From Auanema rhodensis (lineage: Eukaryota > Nematoda > Chromadorea > Rhabditida > Rhabditidae), in assembly GCA_964057225.1 (NCBI GenBank), contig OZ059895.1:5518001-5582000 (forward strand): a stretch of DNA of 64,000 nucleotides. Reading direction: 5' to 3'. The position numbers and the translations under genes are program-made. This document shows positions 26,081-35,727 of the stretch, one piece after another. The first letter of the stretch is position 1. Each line of letters begins with the position of its first letter. The notes under the pieces were generated by a model. It did not search any database. It was not told where the DNA came from and saw only the letters and a list, made by a program, of their open reading frames with translations.

Positions 26081-26661
26081 TTACTCACGTGTTTCATATG
26101 TGTACATGCCTTTTAATCGTTTTATATTCATTTATTCACTTGCCTTATATATATATCTAAACCGTATAGATCTCTAGTCCTTGTTCATTGTAAGAATATT
26201 TCTAAAATCATTTCAACTAAGTCAATTTGGGTGTCATGACATCACAATATTATGAACACTCTGTATCACATTGGAATAAAACTTCATACTTCCTTTCATG
26301 TTCTTCTTAAATAAATATCAACTTTCATTACCTATTTGCTTATTAGATATAAATTAAAAAACGATATTTATTCCGTATCAGTCTTATTAGAATCATAATT
26401 AGTAAAGCAATATATGGTGTTATGACTGGCTGGTGTTTATATATGACATGAAAAGAATCATACTATGTTGTCCCTAATAATTAGCTTTTTATTGAAAATA
26501 GTTGATTCATAGAAAACTAATAATGGAAAACAAAAAAAATACACCATAAGCTAAGAAAATTGATCGCAAAAAACCTTATCACAATTAAGATAATTTTCTT
26601 TGATTGATAAATGCATTCGAATAGAAGAAAAAGTATTTGGAGAAAAGAAAATGTGCTGTTT
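26081..26661. other. Convergent 3' region, TMEM106 gene / saposin-like gene
   Basis: AT-rich, no supported gene. Confidence 0.65.
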
Positions 26662-27000
26662 TTAACACATTTGGATATCCTTGCAGATTTTATCTGGTTT
26701 TTCACCATTCTCAATTTTTTGGATTATGGTTTCATATTCTTGATTGACCAACTTTTCACAATAGACTTCGATAATTGGCATATCCAGCATGCTTCTGCAT
26801 TCTTTATCCATTTTCTATGAAACAATAGATTATAAGGAACTTTTTCAAAGAATTCGTACCTCCTTTAAATGAACATCTTCTTCGATTTCCTTTTTGTCTA
26901 TTCCTTTAACAAAGTCCATGCACACAGCACATTCTAAACCACGCTGGAAAGTTGGAAGACACAAACTAATAAGACAAACAAAAAGTAAAGCTCGATTCAT
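26662..27000 (-). CDS. Secreted single-domain saposin-like protein
   Basis: Two minus-strand exons (26860-27000 and 26662-26814) encode 97 residues. A signal peptide is followed by one saposin B domain with the canonical six cysteines at residues 24, 27, 53, 66, 91 and 97 (C-x2-C ... C ... C ... C-x5-C). The spacing fits the three-disulfide SAPLIP fold of amoebapores and nematode caenopores (spp genes). The domain is acidic/lysine mixed rather than strongly cationic. Nematode relatives include membrane-permeabilising gut effectors; whether this one lyses membranes cannot be judged. The start was taken from the first ATG before the hydrophobic leader. Confidence 0.85.
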
Positions 27001-27497
27001 GCTGAAAATATATATGAACATAATATATTAACGATAACAGTTCAAAAACCCAATACGTTACTTTAAATAAAGATAAATGATAGTCGGTTTGAAATTGAAA
27101 AGAAATCGAGCTCATTTTGAGTGCATAGAAACCAAGACAAGTATGAAAAATTATAAAACTATTGTTGCATGACCGCAACTTTTGATAGCAGAAGAACGAT
27201 AATAGATGTTTTATCACAAAGGAAAAAAAGAATATAAATTCTTAGCAAAGATTAATAGACATCACGTTTAGTAGTATACTATATCTTCTAGTAGCTTCGT
27301 TAAAACAGATAACATAAAATCTGCCGATTAAATGAACTTTGAAATATTGATAACCAAAATAACTCAATTATTTCAATTCAAGAAGTATTCATATTAAAGT
27401 TTTAGATTCTTTTCGGCATTATCGATATTATTAGTCTTTCTCTCTTCTATTTTTATTTTTATGATTCTTGTCAGATAGCTTTCCTGAAAACAAACTA
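27001..27497. promoter_or_regulatory. Divergent region, saposin-like gene / orphan-npp-13 unit
   Basis: Just under 0.5 kb of AT-rich DNA between divergent genes. A TTCTTGTCAG acceptor lies near 27474, 23 bases before the orphan ORF ATG. Confidence 0.5.
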
Positions 27498-28091
27498 ATG
27501 ATAAGCGCGAAAAAGAATATCCTAAGATTTATAATAGAAAAATCAAAAAATGTCTGGAAAAAATCTGAAAGTACAAACCATATTATAATAAATGACACAC
27601 GTTTAGAGGACTATTCATCTATACTTTTACTATTTAGTCATTACCATTTATTGGTGAATAAGAAAACATTGTTATCTTGCTCAGCTACACTAGAGACTAC
27701 AGATATATTTTTCAACTCAAAAAAACGTTTAATTTCTATAATTACAATAGTAAAAGTGACAATTACTACTGTATTACATAAAATTCATCTAAATATTTTA
27801 ATTATTTTGCTCTTACGGGGACTTAATATATTTTCTTTGCCTGTCCAGATTCAGCTATTGTACTTCAATATTCCAGATACAGTACCATCAAAGAAACTGA
27901 TTTTGAATTGTATGAAATATATAAGTGATTGCTTCATTAATTGTAAGTTTCGATGCTTTCATTATTTACAATCATATTTCTACATATGAAACTATGATAT
28001 TCCAGATTATCGAGCCAAACCTAAGAAAGTTCGAAGACCCTGCCCCATTGAGAATTGTCATTGGAGCAAAAATAAATATTTTCAAATTTAA
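27498..28091 (+). CDS. Orphan protein upstream of npp-13
   Basis: Two exons, 27498-27942 and 28006-28091, join through a GTAAGT donor and ATTCCAG acceptor to 176 residues ending NKYFQI. A 148-codon uninterrupted frame in DNA this AT-rich is unlikely by chance. The N-terminal part is Lys/Ile-rich; the C-terminal part has four cysteines (LNCMKYISDC and RRPCPIENCHW) that could bind zinc or form disulfides. No signal peptide is evident at the chosen ATG. The stop lies only 115 bp before the npp-13 ATG, the spacing of nematode operon partners. I recognise no family. Alternative splice choices in the middle of the long exon are possible, so the internal sequence is less secure than the end. Confidence 0.5.
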
Positions 28092-28205
28092 ACCTTTTCC
28101 TTCTTATTCATGATTAATTACAATATTCGATGCAAATTTATCAAAGAATCTATTTTTCTTTTGGGATATAGGTGTAGTTAAGTTGATTTTCAATTTTTAC
28201 AGAAA

Positions 28206-31200
28206 ATGTCTGCCTTTTTAAATGAGATTCTTGGTAGAGCAGAAAAACTATCATCAGCCAACTATCAAGAGGATATAAATCATGTAGTTGTGAATGCTTC
28301 TACAGGAAGGCAGCAGCCTGCGACGAAGAAAAATGTATTAGTAATTGAAAATGTATTGTTTTCTTACTTTTTTTTAAGGTACCTCTTTTCGCTGGAGGAA
28401 GCTCTGAAATTGATTTAGCTAGTATATTCCGCGCCAGTGAAAACTTATGGAGTAAAGCTGATTCTAACAACATAAAAGTTGGCATTAATTATAAGAGTAA
28501 AATAATAAAAATTTGTTACAGAAAGATTTTCTTTTTGGGGACAAAGGTGTTGTATTTGGAATTAATGCTCCTGAACTCAGCAGTACATTTTGTGAAAGAG
28601 CTGTCGAAGAAGAGGATGAAGATGTGCATATTTATATTCATTAATATTTTTTAAAGGTTTTATGGTTTTAGGTTGATGCCGATATTCAAAGAATAAGAGT
28701 AGAAGCCGAAAGAGCCTTCTTCAATCATGTTCTTCTCTCAAAGCCTCAGACTGCGTTATCTTCTGCTGCTGCAGTTCAAAAGCAAAACGTAGTTTTAAAG
28801 TTGATCTCCATATCAGACATTTATTTATATAGATCAAGAATGCTGGTTCAAATGATTTTCGACTAATTCCTAACTCTGCTACTTCGAGAAGAGAATTACT
28901 GTTTGGTGATAAAGTTCGCAAATATATTCGAAGTGGAAAAAGAGTGAGTTTAAATGTTTAAGGCAAGAATTTTACACTACTGTTTCAGAAAGATGTTTGT
29001 GAACTTCTCAACAGTGTAAATGAGGATCCATCTACTGATAGTGTTCTTGTTGATATCTGGGGTGAGGCCGCAGCTATGATGACGAAAAAACTTTCGGAAA
29101 ATAGAGATGAAAATTCGGTATCTCGATTCTTTGTGGAGAATGCTTGTAATTTTTTGCATAGACAGTAAGTAATATGAAGCTTTTGTTATTCATGTATTTA
29201 CTGCTAGATATATTCAACACATGAGCGACAAAGTTGAAAGGAATTTGGAGATTGCCCAGCGTGGAGGTATTCCCGGAACCAAAGGTCTAGTTGAAGCTTT
29301 CTTAAAGGTACTTTTATTTATGAAAAACTGTGTCCCTTATGAAGAAGTTTTTTAGATTGCCCCTGATGATCCAAATGCTGAAGATGGCGTTATAAAGGGA
29401 CTTCCTGTCTGGGAGGTATGAAGTTGAGATAATTGTTTTCCAGGATTTGTTAATTTTTCAGGTTACATACCATTGCTTTAGAGCAGGTGAACTTTCTGCT
29501 GCAGCTGATGCTCTAAATCAACTTAACAATTGTCCTCAATCTGCGTGCCTAGTCCAATCTTTGCATCACCTGGATAAGTACAATAAGTGTGTTTACCTTG
29601 AGAAGTTTTATTAAATATTTTCTTCCCCACAGATTGGATGCTGAACTTAAGAAAAAGGTTAAAGTAGAGTGGAGACATAACATGAACAACATTCGTGATA
29701 AGTACAAAAGAGCACTGTATGCCGCTATTTTAGGAACAGGTGCGTGCATAATTGCACTTTTTCTAATATGCACATTTTCTTTTAGAGTCCCCTCTAGCAG
29801 ATTCTCTAGAAAACTGGCTTTGGTTCCAGTTGATTCCCCTTCATATTGATCCTCATATGACTACTACTTTGTTTACGGAAGTTCAGAAGACGATATCTAT
29901 CGATTACGGTATTTTTTTTATAATTCCTTGATTATCTGAATTCTGAAATTGTAGGGGAGGATTATTTCATGAGAAGTGGAGAATTTCATTATTATTTCAC
30001 AGTTTTATGGCTTAGTTCTCAATTTGAGAAAGCTATTGAGGTTATTTGTTATTATTTTTCCTACAAATTATAATTTTTCAGCTTCTCACCAATAACAATC
30101 ATATTTTGGAAGCTGTCCACTTGGCTATTTTAGGAAACGAGCTTGGATACATTAGATGTTGCTCCGATTCTTCTGCTCCTCTTGGTTTCTGAGATTTTTT
30201 TACAATAATTAATGTTTATTCATTTAGTGGTTACGGATCCTTTACAGCCTACCGTTTGCTCATTAAACATCCCTCGACTTGTTGTAACATATACCAAAGA
30301 ATTTGAACTAACTGACCCTACTCGAGCAATGGATTACTTTTTTTTGGTTAAGGTACTTTATTTCAATATATTTCCTGTCAACATTTTAAATTATAGGGAT
30401 TCAAAACTCCAAGTGGATCTGACGTTTTTGAAAAATCTGTTAGTAGATCTGTTTATCTGTGCAATAGTAGAGAGGAAATTGATACTGTTGTTGGTACTTT
30501 TGATAATAGTGGAAATAGGACTCGAGGTCTTATTGATGAGTATGTTACTTAATATTTTTGAAATTCTTTCCAAAAAATTTTTTAGATATGTTGAGGATGC
30601 TACTCCTATTATCGAGAGTATCGCTTTTGATACCGAAACTAGTGGAAGCACATTGGAAGCCCTTCGCCTCTATCTGTTAGCAAATCGTCCATCCAAAGCC
30701 GTGAATTTGCTATCTTCCGAAATTAGTACTGCTCTCAGGTGAATAAAAACATTGTTGTTCTAGTATAGAAAGATTGGTTTCAGATGTGAACGCAATGACC
30801 TGTTGGCTTTAAGAGATGTTGCTGTAGAGTTCTGGCCTTGTATTATTTTAAAGTCATATTTTTTTATCATCAGCATTTTTTAGTGTTGGGTCGGGCTTCA
30901 GCCAGTGATTATTCAGAGCTTGCAATTCTTGTGGATCTTATAAAGATATTTGGTGCTTGCTCCAAAAGTAATGCAGAAGAAGCTTATAAGTATTTTTATA
31001 TAATTTTTATTATTTTTTTAAAATGTTTTCTTAGATGGTCTCAAGAATTGAGGTTGTTACCCGTGGAAGCCGAGGGTGTTGCTGTTGCTGGCGATGAATT
31101 CCATTTAGTGCCTCAACGTGTAAGTGGATTATCGATATTTTAAATTAACTTTAAAAATAAATGAAAATGATTTTAGGTGCGTGAAGTTATTCCCGACTAT

Positions 31201-31420
31201 TGTCTAGCAATGATGAAATGTATGGTGAATTCCCTGCTTGAGAGACATAATCCAAAGTATTTGAAACAGGTTTGTTGTTTACGGATGAATCTGAGTATGA
31301 TCTGTTGTTTTGTTTGTTTAGGTTAAAGCTATTGTATTGTATGCAGCGACAATAAGCTACAAGTTCCCTCAGCATATTTCTTCACAGTTATTAAAGTTAC
31401 AAGCTACAGTTACTTTATAA
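28206..31420 (+). CDS. npp-13: Nucleoporin Nup93 (NPP-13)
   Basis: Twenty-one short exons join in phase to 765 residues, close to the usual Nup93/Nic96 length. The first exon is 28206-28334 and the last 31322-31420; introns are mostly 42-52 bp. The start MSAFLNEILGRAEKL follows a TTTACAG acceptor. A disordered N-terminal third (including AELSS-type and acidic EEEDEDV stretches) leads into the alpha-helical solenoid: GDYFMRSGEFHYYFT-like EDYFMRSGEFHYYFTVLWL, DPLQPTVCSLNIPRLV, and the conserved end LYAATISYKFPQ. Nup93 is the inner-ring adaptor of the nuclear pore, linking Nup155, Nup188/205 and the Nup62 complex. It is preceded by an orphan gene at 115 bp and followed by a flavoenzyme gene on the same strand. 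Confidence 0.93.
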
Positions 31421-32048
31421 ACTTTGTAGTTATTACGATATTTATTTTCCATATTGTTTTAAGTGATTCTTGTTGCTTAACCATTTTGATGCTGATCGTT
31501 GTGATTTAATTGTTACAGCTTGGAAAAAATGTTTCTTTATTGTGTGTTACTTTATCCAAGAGGATATCCTCACTCTGCAGCTTACTTGAAGGATCAACAA
31601 TCTTGCACTAGTTAGTATTTGCACGGACGTAGTGCATCACGTCATGTGATGTGCGACTACTTGCTTTTCCTTTTTCACCTCTAAACATCGGTTTTGTGTT
31701 AATTATTTGTTGCTTCTTCTTCATCGGTTTGTAGTTCAAGATGAAAAATCAAAGGAACATTCTCGTTCCAAACTATGGCAGGTTTGACCTTGCGACTATG
31801 GTTTCACCTCTACAAGGGCACCTTCTATCGATAGTTATTGCCAATTCTTTTTGGGTCACAAAAAATGCAGCTGTAGTGGCCGTTCATGATAACACGGGCA
31901 TTACGTTGGACTCATTTTATATGGCCGATAGCATTACCTGTTTACACGTTGGGCTTTTTCTCGTATTCTATACTCTCTGATTTCTTGTTTTGTCATTTCC
32001 TAAAGATTGACTATTTTTTTTTGTTTTAGAAAACGTGCATTTCTGAAA
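31421..32048. other. Intergenic gap npp-13 / flavoenzyme gene, with small ORFs
   Basis: Two small plus-strand frames follow acceptor-like sites: 28 codons at about 31,529-31,614 and 79 codons at 31741-31980. See the separate entry for the second. Confidence 0.5.
31741..31980 (+). CDS. Possible small protein (79 aa) between npp-13 and the flavoenzyme gene
   Basis: An ATG five bases after a GTTTGTAG acceptor opens 79 codons in DNA that is less AT-rich than its flanks. The product (MKNQRNILVPNYGRFDLATM...) ends in a hydrophobic stretch (CLHVGLFLVFYTL). It has no family resemblance that I can see. It could be a small operon member, part of a long outron, or chance. Confidence 0.25.
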   Translation: MKNQRNILVPNYGRFDLATMVSPLQGHLLSIVIANSFWVTKNAAVVAVHDNTGITLDSFYMADSITCLHVGLFLVFYTL

Positions 32049-35000
32049 ATGTTGCGCACAACGGGTTTGCGACCTTCCAGTATCTTACTGGATAGTGTCA
32101 GGTAAGAGTTATAATTGGCTTGCTTAGCTTCATGGAATTAGATTGTTGCCTATTCTATTCGCAATGAAATATTTTTAAGGAATGCTTCCACTCGCCATGT
32201 GTTTGCATGTGTTTTGGGATCAGGTGTTGCAGGAAGTTCAGTTGCATACCATTTAACACAGAGAAATATGAAAGATGTATTACTATTGGATAGAACTTGT
32301 TGGTTTTTGAAATCAAAAGTTTATTTTATTAATTTCTTCATTAGCTGGAGCATCTCCAGAAGGAACTTCTTTCCATTCTCCTGGTTTGGTAACAGCAAGT
32401 CATCCAGCTCACCGCTATAAACCTATTCTTGCTTACTCTATTGGATTGTATGAGAAACTTGCTAAAGAAAGTAATGAGGTTCGTTTTCCTTTCTGAAATG
32501 AAATCACATTTGAATTTTGTATACAGAACGTTAACTTCAATCAAGGCGGCACTATTCGTTTGGCTACGAATGAAACCAGACTGAAGGAATTTAAGCGTTA
32601 TGTTGCCAGAGATTACTACAAGGTTCAGATGACCTCATGTATTTACTTTTCTCATTGCGACTGTTGTTTATAGGAAGGCGACGTCTGCAAAACTAGTCTC
32701 TTAACTCCTGCCGAAGTTGCTCAAATAGCCCCCGGTCTTGATATCTCGAAGGTTGGCTGATCATTTGTCGATGAAAAACATATTTCTTTGATTTTAGATT
32801 CTTGGTGCTCTTTATACAACCAATGACGGAACCATATCGGCTCAAGGGCTTACTAAAGCTTTGATTGATGGCGTTCGTAAAGCAGGGGGTGAAGTCCAGA
32901 ACGGAGCCGTTCCTACCATGATCCGTTATGATAAGGTTCTTATGACTTTTGGAATACTTCATGAATTATTTATATCCAGGAGAAGGGTGAATGGCTGATT
33001 GGACTGGAAGATGGAAGTCTTGTATCAACAAGAAATCTTGTTAACGCTGGTGGCATATGGGCTAATGACATTGCTCGTTTGTCGAATCATCGCCTGCCAG
33101 TTGTTATTGTTGAACATCAGTACGCTATAATTAAGGTTTATAATAGAAGTTCAATATATACGTGTGTTTTATAATTTTTAGCCGAACAATGCTCCTGCTG
33201 ATATTCCTGCTATTATCGATCATGATAGTACTTTCTATGTGCGCAAAAGTGGAGACAGCTATATTTTCGGAGGATTTGAACCAACGGAGAAGGTTGTTTT
33301 TCGTGAGGATTGGTACAAGAGCGGAGTTCCTAACCGTACGTGACTTTATGAAAAATAATGAATCATGGATTTTGTTTGTAGTCGGATCTCGTGGTGTTAC
33401 TGCTGACTTCTCAAGGCTGGAACTCGCTCACCAAAGAGCTTGTGAACTAGTTCCAGATCTCAGAAATGCACAGGTTGATGCGAAGGCTGCTGTTTTCAAT
33501 ATGACTGCTGATGGCTATCCTTTGGTTTGTCATACGAGAGTTTTATGTGATTGAGTTGATATAACTAACAATAGGTCGGGCCTTTCGATAAAAACTATTG
33601 GGTATCAACCGGGTTCCTTGATGGTGTAAGCAGTGGAGGAGGTATTGGTAAATATCTCGCTGATTGGATGATCGATGGCGAACCTCCTCAGGAACTGTTC
33701 GACACCGATGCTAGTCGTTATGATAGATGGGCAGAGAGGAAGTTCGAAAATCAATTGCACAGGAAACTAAAATTTCTAATTTTAGTTACATTACCGAAAA
33801 AAGTAGAGAAACCTATTCGATGTACTACAACTGGTCTTATACTGACAGAGCTGGTGGTCGGCCAACGAGCCGTGTTAGTGGTGTGTACGGTAGACTTAGA
33901 AATGAAAAAGCTTACTTTTCTTTCCGTAACGGTTGGGAGGTTTGATTATTATTTTTTAGTTACACTCTTCATGTTGTAATTTAGGTAGCTCAAGTTTTTG
34001 GTGTTGATGATGAAGGTCTTCTTGCAACCCTTTCAAGAGAATACGAGAGAGTGACTAACAGGTTGATTATCAATGTTTATAAATATACGTGAAAATTTAG
34101 ATGTGGAGTTATCGACTTGTCCTGGAAAGGTAAGATTGAAGTTAAAGGAAAAGATGCTGAAGCTTTAATGGAATATGCCATTGCTGGACCTGTAAGTTTA
34201 TTTTACATTTTTATTTATATTTTTTTAAATAAAGGTTCCACCTCTTCGCAAAATCGGTTCTGGCTTGATGCTCACCAGGGAAGGAGGTTTACTGTCACCT
34301 CTGAAAATTTTCCATCATGATAATGCTCGATCTGCTTTTATTCTTCTCACAGAACCTGAGAGAGAAAGTCGCGATTTGTTCTGGTTAGTAATTCTACTCC
34401 TGAATAGATTAATTGTTGTCTTTTCAGGCTCCGTAGAGCTGCTGCTGAAAAGGGATTCAAAGTTCAAGTTAACTGTGTATCTGAATATTTGGCTTCTCTT
34501 GCTTTGGTTGGACCTAACAGTCGTCAGGTTTTGTCTTTCCCAGTTTATGAAAAACTCTTGTCATTTTAAGCTTCTCTCTGAACTAACAAAATCTGATGTT
34601 TCTGATGCCGGATTTCCTCAAAGATCCACAAGGCTTCTTCGCTTGGGTGCTGTTGCGACTGTTTGTGCTCGTAGTTCCACATCCACTGGTCAACTCAGTT
34701 ACGAACTTTTCCACAACAGAGCTGACTCTTTTAAGCTGTACGAGGTATAACTAGTTATATTTATTTATAACCATTTTTTTAAATTAACAGGCTATTATGA
34801 GAGAAGGAAAACAGTACGGTGTTGCTAACTTTGGGCAAGCTACAATGAATATGATGAGACTGGAGCATGGCTACAAGATTTGGGGACGTGAATTGACTCT
34901 TGATACCAATCCATTTGAATCTGGTCTTGGAGGTATTTTTTTATTTCACTGTTATCATCATACATAAACTTTTTTTTCAGGACTTGTTGATCTTAGCAAG

Positions 35001-35428
35001 CCAGACTTTATTGGAAAGAGTGCAGCTGAACGTCTTAAGGACCAGAAGTTCGATAGAAAGCTAGTTCTTCTCACGTTCGATCCTGCTGAAAATTCCGCTG
35101 TTCCTCTTGAATGGAAAAACCTGCCATTTGGAAATGAAGTTATTCGTCGAGATGGAGAAGAAGATGTTAGTTTTACGTGTATTAGTAATTAAAATATTTT
35201 TTTTAAAGAGAATTGGACAAATTACCTCTGGTTCCTACAGTGTTCGTTTGCAAAAACCTATTGCCTTTGCCTGGGTAAACAGCGAAATTAACAGTAATGA
35301 AACTGTAAGATTTTCTACGATATAAAAAAAATAATAAAATTTCTCTTCAGTTAACTGTAGACATTGGTCTCGATCATCGTTTGAAGGCCAGAGTTCTCGA
35401 GGATTTGCCCCATAGACCAACACATTAA
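32049..35428 (+). CDS. DMGDH/SARDH-family FAD oxidoreductase with GcvT domain
   Basis: Twenty exons, 32049-32101 to 35351-35428, give 827 residues. After a short presequence-like N-terminus comes the dinucleotide-binding motif (LGSGVAGSSVAYHL). Next is GTSFHSPGLV, whose histidine sits where this family binds FAD covalently, then the DAO-domain features LTKALIDGVRKAGG and FGGFEPTEK and the linker EKSRETYSMYYNW. The C-terminal half is the tetrahydrofolate-binding GcvT/aminomethyltransferase fold (SGLMLTREGGLLS, GQLSYELF, KPDFIGKSA). This architecture belongs to mitochondrial dimethylglycine/sarcosine dehydrogenases and PDPR; the His argues for an active dehydrogenase over PDPR. Which substrate is used cannot be told. 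A 44 bp intron with a GTTCGA donor at 33742 explains an apparent frame change, so no frameshift is needed. Confidence 0.92.
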
Positions 35429-35727
35429 AAGAAGGCGCTCCATCGCCAAAAATGTAAAAAGACCGCCAACGTTAAAATTTTTGATTCTATGTATTTGAGA
35501 GGTTCAACAATTTTTTGTTATTTTTCTGTATTCTTAACTTTATGGGTTATATTTATTGGTATTCATTTCACTTAGAGCTATTAGATATATTACTTGCCCA
35601 GAAATCTTTTTTTTTGCGATTGTGTCAGATATTTTAACAGAAACAATAAATTTGAGTTGAAAATATTTCTCTTGGACTGCTAAGTACATATTTGTTTTCA
35701 GTTATTGAAACATTAAAACAATACGAC

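Noticed and set aside
33727-33945. Apparent frameshift in the flavoenzyme gene (two overlapping frames both look coding).
   Set aside because: A 44 bp intron (GTTCGA donor at 33742, TTTTAG acceptor before 33786) restores one continuous frame with the family sequence RWAERNYITEKSRETY.
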